Part shown: piece by piece, positions 45,170-54,744 of the stretch
How the letters are laid out: the number at the start of each line of letters is the position of its first letter
Numbering within the stretch: position 1 is the stretch's first letter
Assembly (NCBI RefSeq): GCF_004116455.1
Contig: NZ_PDJU01000013.1
Coordinates: forward strand, 1 to 64,000
DNA: 64,000 nucleotides
Direction: 5' to 3'
DNA from: Arcobacter sp. F155
Lineage (GTDB): Bacteria; Campylobacterota; Campylobacteria; Campylobacterales; Arcobacteraceae
Notes under the pieces: generated by a model
What the model was told of the DNA's origin: nothing
Databases searched by the model: none
What the model saw: only the letters and a program-made list of their open reading frames with translations
Made by a program: the position numbers and the translations under genes

Positions 45170-47301
45170 GTACTATTATTTAATGGTAATAAGATTTTAA
45201 AAGAAGCACCTTTATAGTGCTTATTATCATAGTTTATATTTATATTTTCTGCTTTAATATTTCCATGCATATGATCAGCAATAATTTGGTGAGACATATA
45301 TAAACCTATTCCTGTTCCTTGTGCTTTATGTTTAGTAGTAAAGTATGGTTCAAATATTTTATCAATAATATTTTCAGGAATTCCCCCTGCATTATCTTTA
45401 ATCTCTAAAACGTAATTATTAGCTTCAGTACTCTCATTTATATAGATTACTCTATGCTCTACGTTATTTGCAATAAAGGCATCTTTTGAGTTATTTATAA
45501 TATTTACAAAAACTTGGATAAACTCATTTGAAAGACCTTCATATAAAAGTTCTTCTTCCAAATAGTTCTCAAATAGTTCTATTTCATGGTTTTTTAAACT
45601 TGCATCTAATAGTTTAAGTGCTCTTTTAATTATAAGTCTAGTAATAAACCTCTCTGTCTTTTTATCAGATTTAAAGAAGTTTCTAAAGTCATCAATTGTT
45701 TTTGATAAGAATTGAGTATTTTCAACAATAATATCCATAGTATCTGCAACTCTATCATTATTTAAAACACCAAACTCTTTTTCAAACTTAATTCCACTTG
45801 CACAAGTACTAATTGTATTTAAAGGTTGTCTCCATTGGTGGGCAATATTTCCTATCATCTCACCCATTGATGCCATTTTACTTTGTTGGAATAATAATTG
45901 ATCTTTTTGTTTTAACTCTGTTATATCAATTACCGCAGTTAACCTTACATCTTCACCTTCAAACTCTAAAATCTTACCTTGAACTAAGGCTTGGAATCTT
46001 TTTCCATTTAATTTTATTAATTCAACCTCATAGGGGTCAGTATTTTTTATCAAGTTTGACTGTACTATTTTGTGGTATTTTTCATCAATAAAATCAAACA
46101 TTGGTCTATTTATAAACTCTTTTCTACTTCCTGCTTGAAATAGCTTTAAACTTACATCATTTATATCTATAATCTTGCCATCTTTTGATAAGACAATTGA
46201 TTCCATTGTAGAATTAAAAAGCCCTTTAAAACTATTTAATGACTTTTCTAAATTATCTTCTCTTTTATCAATCTCAATTTGCATTTTATTAAAACTCTCA
46301 AGAAGATTATTTAACTCTTCATAATGAAGCTCATCTACTTTCATATTATAATCACCATCAGAAATCCGTGATGTGATTAATTGTAAGTTATCAAAGGCTG
46401 TAAAGATTTTTTGTGAGATTCTTATTGCTAGGAAAATTGCAATAATACTAAAAAATAATACTACTAAAACAATAGAAATAATAATTGAACTTAGAGACTT
46501 TAAAATATCATCATGGCTTTGTCTAACTAAAATACTCCAACCAGTTTTTTTAACTTTGGTATAAGAACCTAATTGTTTACCTTTTTTAGTAACTCCTGTA
46601 AAAATTGCTTGTTTAAAAGGCTTCTCTTTATTTATTAAATCGGTATAAACAGAAGAAGAACTTGCATTATATCTTTGAAGTACATACTGCTTTGAGTCAG
46701 GATTTAAAATCATAATTCCTGTTTCATCAAATATTCTTAACATATGAGAATTATCAGTGTTCTTAAATCTTTGTATAAAGTTTGACAACTCAGTTAACTT
46801 AATCATAATAACACCAATTTTATCATTCATTTTGAAACTATATGAAATACTTGGTTCTTCATCAACTGAAGATAAAAATACATTACTCCAGTAATATTTT
46901 CTATGGTCTTTTATCTTTTTAAAATAGTTTTTATTTGAGTAATCAAAACCTTTATAGATGTTTAGATTAGATATTGCATAAAAATCTTCTATGATTCCTT
47001 TTTCATCTAAAACTAATATAGAAGAGATACTTTTATTTGTTTCAACAAGATTTTTAAGAACCATATAGTTATACGAGTAGTTCTCTGACACATATATAGA
47101 GATATCCTCTATATCTTGAAGTAGCTGCTCAACTTCTTTTCCCACTTGCTTTAAGATAAGATTTTGATTATGATTAATAATCTCTACTTTTGAACTATAA
47201 AGCTTCCATATTGTTAATATTCCAACAATGATAATTACAGAGATTGAAAATAAAACTAAAAGTTGAAGTATCTCTCTTTTTAAACTCTTTATTTTATTCA
47301 T
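45166..47301 (-). CDS. dCache-HAMP-PAS sensor histidine kinase
   Basis: 711 residues: first membrane helix (about 14-35), a periplasmic dCache-like domain, second helix (about 272-294, IIISIVLVVLFFSIIAIFLA), HAMP, PAS (KGLFNSTMESIVLSKDGKII), then the phosphoacceptor box IAHQWRQPLNTIS and the ATPase domain with N-box FIQVFVNIINNSKDAF, DNAGGIP, FEPYFTT and GTGIGLYMS. It overlaps the upstream solute-binding gene by 8 bp. No response regulator adjoins. It probably signals together with the two binding proteins. Confidence 0.9.
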   Translation of the reverse strand: MNKIKSLKREILQLLVLFSISVIIIVGILTIWKLYSSKVEIINHNQNLILKQVGKEVEQLLQDIEDISIYVSENYSYNYMVLKNLVETNKSISSILVLDEKGIIEDFYAISNLNIYKGFDYSNKNYFKKIKDHRKYYWSNVFLSSVDEEPSISYSFKMNDKIGVIMIKLTELSNFIQRFKNTDNSHMLRIFDETGIMILNPDSKQYVLQRYNASSSSVYTDLINKEKPFKQAIFTGVTKKGKQLGSYTKVKKTGWSILVRQSHDDILKSLSSIIISIVLVVLFFSIIAIFLAIRISQKIFTAFDNLQLITSRISDGDYNMKVDELHYEELNNLLESFNKMQIEIDKREDNLEKSLNSFKGLFNSTMESIVLSKDGKIIDINDVSLKLFQAGSRKEFINRPMFDFIDEKYHKIVQSNLIKNTDPYEVELIKLNGKRFQALVQGKILEFEGEDVRLTAVIDITELKQKDQLLFQQSKMASMGEMIGNIAHQWRQPLNTISTCASGIKFEKEFGVLNNDRVADTMDIIVENTQFLSKTIDDFRNFFKSDKKTERFITRLIIKRALKLLDASLKNHEIELFENYLEEELLYEGLSNEFIQVFVNIINNSKDAFIANNVEHRVIYINESTEANNYVLEIKDNAGGIPENIIDKIFEPYFTTKHKAQGTGIGLYMSHQIIADHMHGNIKAENININYDNKHYKGASFKILLPLNNST

Positions 47302-48400
47302 CTACTTTTACAAACTCCCCATTCTTAACTTTAAAGTTATAATAACTTCTAATAACATCTCCATACTCATCAAATAAAATCTTATCTTGAACACCTTCAA
47401 ACTCTTTTTGTAATAATAAGTTTCTTTTTATTTGAGTTTCATCACCCTTTTCTAATACTTCCAATAAAATTTTACCAATTTCATAAGCCTTTGAAGCATA
47501 CATAGAAGGAGATATATCATACTTTCTTTTATAGTTATGAACAAACTCTTTATAGCTTGGACTAGCTGAATTCTCGTCATAATCAATATTAAAAATAACA
47601 CCCTCCGCTGCTTTACCTGCATTTTCAATAAAAGACGGCGTTCTTGCCCATTCAGCTGATGCAACTTGTGTTTTTAAACCTTTTAATCTAATATATTGAA
47701 TTACTCTAGCAGAATCAACAGAGTTTGCACAAATAATTATTAAATCAGGGTTTTTCTTTCTTATATCATCTACTAAAAAATCTAAGTTTGAGTTTGTTTT
47801 CGAATATGAAAGAAGAGGCTTTTCTCCTTTTGATACTAAACTTTTCTCAAAGTTGATTAAATAATCCTTTGCATAAGTTGCATTATATGGGTCATATATT
47901 CCATAAACTCTCTTAAAACCATTATTTATTACATAGTTAGTAAAAGAGTCAAACCTTTGAGCATTGTTTGCAACATGAACTCTAAAAAAGTTATCATCTT
48001 TTCCTGAAAATTCATTACTGGCAGAAGATGCTGAAATCATAAACATATCATCATAGTTATTGATTATAGACATCGTTACTTTAGACATAGAACTAGTAAC
48101 ATTTCCTATAATGATTTTTATATCATTTGCCAAAAACTCATTTATGATATTTTTATTTAAGTCTTCATCTTGTTTATCATCTTTAAAAACAATATCTATT
48201 TTTCTTCCATTAACTTCATAGTTTGCCTCTTCAAATGCCAATAAAACCCCATTTACCATAGCATTTCCAAGAACTGAGTATTTTCCTGTTAAAGCACCAA
48301 CAAACCCTATCTTAATAGGTTCTTTTTCTTTATAAAACAGAAGAGAAACCGTAACTACAAATATAACTATTGCTAAAAATAAAATTAAAAGTTTTTTCAT
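47294..48400 (-). CDS. Periplasmic-binding protein (Leu/Ile/Val-type, Peripla_BP_6) B
   Basis: 368 residues: an N-terminal hydrophobic anchor (about residues 4-23), then the two-lobed receptor fold with KIGFVGALTGKYSVLGNAMV, VFKDDKQDEDLNKNIINEFL, MFMISASSASNEFSG and YGIYDPYNATYAKDYLINFE. It is paralogous to the next gene. No ABC permease or ATPase is present, so a sensory role with the kinase downstream (8-bp overlap) is more likely than transport. Confidence 0.85.
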   Translation of the reverse strand: MKKLLILFLAIVIFVVTVSLLFYKEKEPIKIGFVGALTGKYSVLGNAMVNGVLLAFEEANYEVNGRKIDIVFKDDKQDEDLNKNIINEFLANDIKIIIGNVTSSMSKVTMSIINNYDDMFMISASSASNEFSGKDDNFFRVHVANNAQRFDSFTNYVINNGFKRVYGIYDPYNATYAKDYLINFEKSLVSKGEKPLLSYSKTNSNLDFLVDDIRKKNPDLIIICANSVDSARVIQYIRLKGLKTQVASAEWARTPSFIENAGKAAEGVIFNIDYDENSASPSYKEFVHNYKRKYDISPSMYASKAYEIGKILLEVLEKGDETQIKRNLLLQKEFEGVQDKILFDEYGDVIRSYYNFKVKNGEFVKVDE

Positions 48401-48409
48401 AATATTTCC

Positions 48410-49510
48410 TTACATAGGTTTATATTGACCATTTTTAACTGTCATAAGAATATAGTCTCTTTTTACATCTCCATACTCATCAAACTCAATTTCCCCTTGT
48501 AGTCCTTCAAACTTTTTTATACTTAAAAGTGTATTTTTAAACTCTTTTATATTTTCATTTTTCTTTAATACTTCAATTATAATTTTAGTTGTTTCATATG
48601 ATTGAGAAGCAAAAACAGAAGGTTTTGTTTTATATTTTTTTTCATATTTTTTAACAAAATTTAAATATTTTTCATTCTTTGAACTATTGTTATATGAAGT
48701 TAAGAAAATCATCCCTTCTACATACTTACCACCATCTTCAAGTAGTTTAGAACTTTTTGACCAACTTGAACCAATAACTGTTTTTTCAATATCACTAATT
48801 CTTAAAAACTGAACTAATTTAGCTGTATCTATTGTATTTGCAATAATTATGATAGCATCGATATCTTCTCTTTTTTTAATATCCTCTGTAATATGTGAAA
48901 AATCTTTCGACAATTCTTTTAGTTTTACAAAGGGATTTCCTCCAAGTTTTTTAAAAGAATTCTCGAAATTACTAGCGTAACTTTCACTATAAGCACGGTT
49001 GTTAGAATCATAAATTGCATAGATATTTTTTAAGTTATTAGATAAAAGATATTTACTTAGTTTTTCAAAACTTGCTTCTGATTGAGAAACTTGTGTTCTA
49101 AAGAAGTTATCATCTTTTTTAGAGAAAGTATTTGAACTAGCTGAGGCAGAAATTAGGGTAGGCATATAATTCTCATCAAAAGACTCTAAAGCTATTTTGG
49201 TCATAGAGCTTGTTCCACTTCCTAAAATCAAGTTTACATCTTCTTTTTTAAACTCTGTAACAGCAAGCTTTGCAAAGGTGGGTCTTTGTCTATCATCTTT
49301 TGAAATAATTTTTACTTTCTTTTCATTGATTTTGAAATTTTCTTCTTCTAAGGCTAAAGTCATTCCATTTAACAAAGAGTGTCCTAAGTTTGAGTATTTT
49401 CCACTTAAACCACCTAAAAAACCTATTTTTATCTCATTATTACTAAAAAAACTAAAATATGAAAATAGACCTAAAATAATAACTGAAACTATCCCTACAA
49501 CTTTATACAT
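48410..49510 (-). CDS. Periplasmic-binding protein (Leu/Ile/Val-type, Peripla_BP_6) A
   Basis: 366 residues from ATG 49510 (preceded by GGAAGA; the upstream GTG 49522 is less likely). A membrane anchor (VVGIVSVIILGLFSYFSFF) is followed by the receptor fold: KIGFLGGLSGKYSNLGHSLL, ISKDDRQRPTFAKLAVTEF, TLISASASSNTFSKKDDNFF. It is the first gene of this leftward operon, 9 bp before its paralogue. Ligand unknown. Confidence 0.85.
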   Translation of the reverse strand: MYKVVGIVSVIILGLFSYFSFFSNNEIKIGFLGGLSGKYSNLGHSLLNGMTLALEEENFKINEKKVKIISKDDRQRPTFAKLAVTEFKKEDVNLILGSGTSSMTKIALESFDENYMPTLISASASSNTFSKKDDNFFRTQVSQSEASFEKLSKYLLSNNLKNIYAIYDSNNRAYSESYASNFENSFKKLGGNPFVKLKELSKDFSHITEDIKKREDIDAIIIIANTIDTAKLVQFLRISDIEKTVIGSSWSKSSKLLEDGGKYVEGMIFLTSYNNSSKNEKYLNFVKKYEKKYKTKPSVFASQSYETTKIIIEVLKKNENIKEFKNTLLSIKKFEGLQGEIEFDEYGDVKRDYILMTVKNGQYKPM

Positions 49511-49583
49511 TACTCTTCCCACTTTTTAATAAACAATCTACTATTATACAAAAAAATATTTAATTTTTGGAGTATAGAAAAAT

Positions 49584-50150
49584 ATGTCACTTTGTGGAAT
49601 AGATGAAGCTGGACGAGGTCCTATTGCAGGACCACTTGTTGTTGCTGGTGCAATTATAAATAAAGAAATAGAAGGTCTAAATGACTCAAAGCAACTTACA
49701 GAAAAAAGAAGAGAAAAGCTTTTTGATGAAATAAAACAAAACTGTTCTTATCATATTGTATTTACTGATTCTAAAACTATTGATGAAAAAGGTCTAAGTG
49801 CTTGTTTGAAAGCATCAATAAAAGAGATCATGGATAATTTAAAAGATGAAACAAGTGATTTTCTAATGGATGGAAATACCTCTTTTGGAATAGAGACTTT
49901 ACAACACAAAATAAAAGCAGATGCTACAGTACAAGAAGTAAGTGCAGCTTCTATCTTAGCAAAAGTTAGTCGAGATAGATATATGTGTGATATAGCTTCA
50001 AAATATCCAAACTACTCGTTCGAAAAACATAAAGGTTATGGAACAAAAGCTCATGTAGAAGCTATTAAAGAGTTTGGAAGATGTGAAGAACACAGATTTA
50101 GTTTCAAACTAAAAGGAGTAGATGATCAAAATCAGCCTAGCTTATTTTGA
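49584..50150 (+). CDS. rnhB: Ribonuclease HII
   Basis: Removes ribonucleotides from DNA. The 188-residue protein has the catalytic GIDEAGRGPIAGPLVVAGA, DGNTSFGIETLQHKIKADAT and ASILAKVSRDRYM with the active-site acids. GGAG lies before ATG 49584. Its end overlaps the convergent MTH1187-family gene by 9 bp. Confidence 0.95.
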   Translation: MSLCGIDEAGRGPIAGPLVVAGAIINKEIEGLNDSKQLTEKRREKLFDEIKQNCSYHIVFTDSKTIDEKGLSACLKASIKEIMDNLKDETSDFLMDGNTSFGIETLQHKIKADATVQEVSAASILAKVSRDRYMCDIASKYPNYSFEKHKGYGTKAHVEAIKEFGRCEEHRFSFKLKGVDDQNQPSLF

Positions 50151-50456
50151 TACTTCTCCTATCTTATTCTCAATAGATTGAACTTTTGTTTTCAGTCTAT
50201 TGTCTTTTTCTTTTCTGATATCAAAAGTCAAAGTAGAATAAACCCTATTACAACCTAACTCTTCAAGCTTTTCATAACATTTTTGAACAACTCCTAAAGC
50301 CTCAGACATTTTATCTGTTTCTATTGTAGTTGACATAGAAGTTAACTGATAATTAAAACCTGATTCTCTAATAACTTTTATAACTTCAGATACATATTCA
50401 CTTTTGCTCTCTGTTTTATCCGTTGGAAACATTGCCATACTTAACAAAACACTCAT
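50142..50456 (-). CDS. MTH1187/YqgV-family (UPF0045) thiamine-binding-like protein
   Basis: The 104-residue protein matches the UPF0045/MTH1187 family: LLSMAMFPTDKTESKSEYV, VIKVIRESGFNYQLTSMSTT and CNRVYSTLTFDIRKE. Members form ferredoxin-like tetramers, and some bind thiamine. Function here is unknown. It is a single-gene unit with convergent rnhB. Confidence 0.85.
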   Translation of the reverse strand: MSVLLSMAMFPTDKTESKSEYVSEVIKVIRESGFNYQLTSMSTTIETDKMSEALGVVQKCYEKLEELGCNRVYSTLTFDIRKEKDNRLKTKVQSIENKIGEVSK

Positions 50457-50505
50457 ATTTTTCCTTTTAAATTGATATTTTATGACTTTTTTTATCTATT
50501 GATTA

Positions 50506-50511
50506 TATAAT
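50506..50511 (+). promoter_or_regulatory. -10 box of the first ankyrin gene
   Basis: TATAAT in the context GATTATATAATATC, 29 bp before ATG 50540. The same context precedes the paralogous gene at 52343-52348, which supports it as a real promoter element duplicated with the gene. Confidence 0.5.
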
Positions 50512-50539
50512 ATCTATACATTAGATAAAAGAAACAACG

Positions 50540-52249
50540 ATGCTAAAAAATATTTTTAACAAAAAACAACCTTCTGCTGAAGGTTTTAAAAATGCCTTAT
50601 TTAATAAAATATTTAATCCAGATGAGATTGAATTTCATTATAGCAATAAAATTAATCTATTTAAAACTACTGAAAAAAAAGAAACATTATTACATCTTTG
50701 TGCAAAATTCGCTTATCTAGAATCTATAAAATGGCTTCTAAATAAAGGTTTAAGCCTTGAAGCTCAAACAGAAGATAAAGAGACTGTACTTTTTTATGCA
50801 GTAAAATCAAATAATCTATTAACAGTAAAATATTTAGTGGAACAAGGTGCAAATGTAAACCACAAAAACTTTTACAACCGTACACCTTTACAAGAAGCAA
50901 TTCTTTTAGAAAGTAGAACATACAAATATCTACTAGAACATACAGAAGAAGTTAACAATAAAGACTTTTATGGAAATAGTATACTTTTTCATGCCGTATC
51001 AAGTAGCAATGATGAAGTTTTAGATAATGTTCTAAAAAATAAAAATGTAGATATTAACTGTATAAATAAAAATAGAGATACAGTATTAAGTTATGCTGTT
51101 AATAACTATTTAAAAGAGAAAAACTCTAACTCAGCTCTTTCTTATTTTAAAACTATTAAAAAACTATTAGATTTTAATATAGATATAAACAATCTAGATA
51201 AAAGAGAAGAAAATATACTTTTTCAAGCTATAAAAGAAGAAGACACAAAACTAATCAATCTTTTTTTAGGTATTGAAAATATAAATATTAACCAACAAAA
51301 CTATTATGGTGAAACTGTTTTAATGGAAGCTTGTTTAAAAGGTTTTAGAAATATTGAAGTTATCAAAGCTTTGTTAAACTATGGGGCTGATGTTAATATT
51401 AGAGACAAAAAAAATGTAACTCTTATTGAGAAACTAATAGAACTAATTCTTCACTATAAAAACCACAAAGAAATAGATTTACATTTACTTGAGAAAAGTT
51501 CTTCTGAAAATAACTATTTTGAACTAGTAAAATACCTATTAAGAAATACAAAAATAAATCTAAATAACTTTACATCAAAATCTAAACCTATATTTTTTGA
51601 TGTAATAACTCACTATAACTTTGAGCTTTTTAGTCTGCTTAAAGCAAATGGAATAGATTTAAACCAAAAAGATTTAAATCAAAACAGCGTGCTTTCATAT
51701 TTGATTGAAAATGCTGATACCTCTACAACTCAAAAACAAAAGCTTTATTTAAAAACAATGCAAAGTTTGATAAATCTAGGAGTTAATGTAAATGCCAAAA
51801 ACGATACTGGTGCAACAGTTGTTCATCAAGCTATTTTAAATGGCTCAATTCATACAGTTAAACTTTTACTTGACTCTAAACCAAACTATAGAAGTGTTGA
51901 TAATAAAGGTAGAACATTTATTCATAATGTTGTATGGAGAGACTGTACAAAAACCTTTAAACTTATTCACTCTTATGATAATGAGGTTATTAATATTGCT
52001 GATAAATATGGTATTTTACCAATTAATTATGCTGTTTTTATGGGAAGATATGACTTAGTAATTAGTATGATTGAAGAGTTTGCCCATGTAAATAACACAA
52101 ATAAAATTGACCCTAAAATGAAAGACTTCTTTAAAAAATTCCATAATAACTTAGATGAACTTACTAAACATGCAAAAACAAAAGTTGACTTTAAAAACTT
52201 ACGAATCTTAAGTGAGAATATGAAAAAAGAGTTTTCTATTGCAAAATAA
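50540..52249 (+). CDS. Ankyrin-repeat protein, paralogue 1
   Basis: 569 residues with no signal peptide or membrane helix. It starts MLKNIFNKKQP and consists of ankyrin-type repeats of about 33 residues, for example ETLLHLCAKFAYLESIKWLL, ETVLFYAVKSNNLLTVKYLV and RTPLQEAILL, and a conserved C-terminal non-repeat segment ending in MKKEFSIAK. Highly similar along its length to the next gene but lacks a block of 68 residues present there. No toxin or enzyme domain is recognised; it probably binds proteins in the cytoplasm. Confidence 0.88.
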   Translation: MLKNIFNKKQPSAEGFKNALFNKIFNPDEIEFHYSNKINLFKTTEKKETLLHLCAKFAYLESIKWLLNKGLSLEAQTEDKETVLFYAVKSNNLLTVKYLVEQGANVNHKNFYNRTPLQEAILLESRTYKYLLEHTEEVNNKDFYGNSILFHAVSSSNDEVLDNVLKNKNVDINCINKNRDTVLSYAVNNYLKEKNSNSALSYFKTIKKLLDFNIDINNLDKREENILFQAIKEEDTKLINLFLGIENININQQNYYGETVLMEACLKGFRNIEVIKALLNYGADVNIRDKKNVTLIEKLIELILHYKNHKEIDLHLLEKSSSENNYFELVKYLLRNTKINLNNFTSKSKPIFFDVITHYNFELFSLLKANGIDLNQKDLNQNSVLSYLIENADTSTTQKQKLYLKTMQSLINLGVNVNAKNDTGATVVHQAILNGSIHTVKLLLDSKPNYRSVDNKGRTFIHNVVWRDCTKTFKLIHSYDNEVINIADKYGILPINYAVFMGRYDLVISMIEEFAHVNNTNKIDPKMKDFFKKFHNNLDELTKHAKTKVDFKNLRILSENMKKEFSIAK

Positions 52250-52342
52250 CCTTTAAAAGCTTTTTCTTTTTATAAAATCAAAAATTATTTAAATTTATAA
52301 TTTTTTACTCTATTTTTTAATAATTATTTTAGCTATTAGTTA

Positions 52343-52348
52343 TATAAT
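52343..52348 (+). promoter_or_regulatory. -10 box of the second ankyrin gene
   Basis: TATAAT in AGTTATATAATATC, 28 bp before ATG 52376, matching the element upstream of paralogue 1 in sequence and distance. Confidence 0.5.
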
Positions 52349-52375
52349 ATCCTTATCTATTAAAAAGTAATAACG

Positions 52376-54295
52376 ATGCTAAAAAAAATTTTCAATAAAA
52401 AAAAGCCTTCAAAAGATGGCTTTAGGGACGCACTACTTAACAAAGTCTTCAATCTAGATGAACTAGAATTTCATTACACAGAAAATATTAACCTTTATGA
52501 AACAAATGAAAATCAAGAAACTCTCTTACATCTTTGCGCCAAATGTGCATATCTTGAATCTATAAAATGGCTAATGGACAAAGAGTTAAGTTTAGAAGCA
52601 CAAAACAAAGACAAAGAGACAGTACTTTTTTATGCAGTAAAATCAAATAATCAAGCAGTTGTGAAATTTTTAGTTGAAAAAGGCGCAAATACTAACCATA
52701 AGAATTTTTATAATCGTACAGCTTTACAAGAAGCTATTATAGAGGGAAGCAAAACATACAAATATTTATTAAGTAAAACAGATGATATAAGAAATAAAGA
52801 CTTCTATGGAAATAACCTAGTCTTTGATGCAGTATCAAATGGAAGTAGTGAAATACTAGATAGTGTTTTACAAAATGAGAAAATAGATATTAACTGTGTT
52901 AATAAAAATAAAAATATAATTTTACATAAAGAAGCTGCATATAACAACTACGAATTAGCAACAAAACTTTTAGAGCATGGAGCTAATCCTACTTTAGGGG
53001 ATAAAGATGGAAAAAACTTTCTATTTTATGCTGTTAACAAAGGTATTGAAAATATAAAAGTAATTGAAAAAGCTATTGAGTACGGTTGTGAGGTAAACAA
53101 TAAAGACTTTGCAGGAAATACTGTATTAAACTATATTGTAAAAAACTATCTTGATGCAAAAGAGAAACTTAATATAATAGAAAGCCTTACTCATTTTAAA
53201 CTAATCAAAAGACTAATTAGCTTCGATATCAATGTAAACTCTTTAAATAAAGATGAAGAGACAATTCTTTTTCAAGCAATAAGAAGTGAAGATGATGAAC
53301 TAATTGAATACTTTATTTCACTGGAAAAATTTAATATTAATCAAAAAAACCACTTAGGACAAACTGTATTAACAGAAGCTTGTTATAAAGGTTATCAAAA
53401 TATAGAACTAATCAAAAAACTAATTGAATTAGGAGCTGATGTAAATATCAGAGATAATAATGACTCAACTATAATTGAAAAACTAATTGAGCTAATATTA
53501 CACTATAAGAATCAAAAAATAATAAGCTACTCTTTACAAGAAAAAAGCTCTTATGAAAATAATTATTATGATTTATTAGAGTATTTATTAAAAAATACAA
53601 AAGTTGATTTAAAGAAATACAACTCAAGGGCAAAGCCACTGTTTTTTGATACAATTATTTACTATAATTTTGAACTTTTTAAACTTCTAAAAAGATATGG
53701 AATCAATATAAATCAAAAAGATTTAGAACACAAAAATATTCTATTTTACCTAATAGATAATGCAGATACATCAAGTACACAAAAACAAAGGCTTTATTTA
53801 AAAACATTACAAAGTTTATTAAACCTTGGAGTTAATATAAATGAAAAAGATGATTTAGGTGCAACTGCACTACATAAAGCTATTTTAAACAATTGTATCT
53901 ACACAACAAAACTTCTTTTAGAAGCAAAACCAAACTTTAAAAGTGTTGATAACAAAGGTAGAACTGTAATTCATAATATTGTTTGGAAAGATTGTTGTAA
54001 AACATTTAAACTGGTAAACTCTTATGACCAAAAAATTGTAAATATTGCAGACCAATATGGAGTCCTTCCTATTAATTATGCTGTTTTCATGGGAAAATAT
54101 GATTTAGTAATTACAATGATTGACGAATATGCACATATTAACAATACAAATAAGATTGATCCTAAAATGAAAGTATTCTTCAAAAAGTTCCACAAAAACG
54201 TAATAAATCTCATAAAATATGCTAAAAGTAAAGTTGATGAAAAGAATTTAAAACTCTTAAGTGAAAATATGAAAAAAGAGTTTTCTATTCAATGA
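52376..54295 (+). CDS. Ankyrin-repeat protein, paralogue 2
   Basis: 639 residues, collinear with paralogue 1 through residue 178, then with an extra block at about 179-246 made of two complete ankyrin repeats (LHKEAAYNNYELATKLLEHG and FLFYAVNKGIENIKVIEKAI), after which the two align again to the end (MKKEFSIQ). Like paralogue 1 it has no signal peptide. The conserved N-terminal and C-terminal segments define a family not recognised by me beyond the ankyrin fold. Confidence 0.88.
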   Translation: MLKKIFNKKKPSKDGFRDALLNKVFNLDELEFHYTENINLYETNENQETLLHLCAKCAYLESIKWLMDKELSLEAQNKDKETVLFYAVKSNNQAVVKFLVEKGANTNHKNFYNRTALQEAIIEGSKTYKYLLSKTDDIRNKDFYGNNLVFDAVSNGSSEILDSVLQNEKIDINCVNKNKNIILHKEAAYNNYELATKLLEHGANPTLGDKDGKNFLFYAVNKGIENIKVIEKAIEYGCEVNNKDFAGNTVLNYIVKNYLDAKEKLNIIESLTHFKLIKRLISFDINVNSLNKDEETILFQAIRSEDDELIEYFISLEKFNINQKNHLGQTVLTEACYKGYQNIELIKKLIELGADVNIRDNNDSTIIEKLIELILHYKNQKIISYSLQEKSSYENNYYDLLEYLLKNTKVDLKKYNSRAKPLFFDTIIYYNFELFKLLKRYGININQKDLEHKNILFYLIDNADTSSTQKQRLYLKTLQSLLNLGVNINEKDDLGATALHKAILNNCIYTTKLLLEAKPNFKSVDNKGRTVIHNIVWKDCCKTFKLVNSYDQKIVNIADQYGVLPINYAVFMGKYDLVITMIDEYAHINNTNKIDPKMKVFFKKFHKNVINLIKYAKSKVDEKNLKLLSENMKKEFSIQ

Positions 54296-54381
54296 TTAAT
54301 TTGTCTATATAATATATCTTTTTTAATACAAATTTACAATTTTTTTGCTAAGATAAGCAAATATTATAAAAAGGAAGAAAC

Positions 54382-54720
54382 ATGCAATTAGAAGTATCAC
54401 CTGAAGTTTTACTTTCACAATTAGGTTACTCAAAAAGTGACTCATCTCTTAAACAAGCAGAAGAAGTAATGTCACAAACAAAAGATTTTAACAAGTTTTC
54501 AAAGCATTTAATTAGTTTAAATGATCATCTAAAAAAAATGAATGCATACATTGGATTATCAAACTCTACTAAATATTTAAAAATCAAATGTGATGAAAAT
54601 GATGCAGATGAAATCTTAGAAGAGTTTCATGAAGAAGTAAGCCATTGGGCAAATAAATATAATGTAAACTTACAAAAACTAGATGGAAAAGAAGTTTACT
54701 ATATTTTAGGTACTTTATAA
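54382..54720 (+). CDS. Conserved-looking hypothetical protein, 112 residues
   Basis: Starts MQLEVSPEVLLSQLGYSKSD after a strong AAGGAAG ribosome site. It is hydrophilic and mostly helical in appearance, with KCDENDADEILEEFHEEVSH in the second half; no signal peptide, Cys pair or known motif. It follows the ankyrin pair but has its own upstream gap of 86 bp, and ends in a terminator hairpin shared with msrBA. Function unknown. Confidence 0.8.
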   Translation: MQLEVSPEVLLSQLGYSKSDSSLKQAEEVMSQTKDFNKFSKHLISLNDHLKKMNAYIGLSNSTKYLKIKCDENDADEILEEFHEEVSHWANKYNVNLQKLDGKEVYYILGTL

Positions 54721-54744
54721 AATAGAGAGATATTCTCTATTTTA
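54718..54744. terminator. Shared terminator hairpin between convergent genes
   Basis: TAAAATAGAGA (54718-54728) and TCTCTATTTTA (54734-54744) pair perfectly with a 5-nt loop. The stem overlaps the stop of both the 112-residue gene and msrBA. A/T ends allow a short U-run in each direction. Confidence 0.6.
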
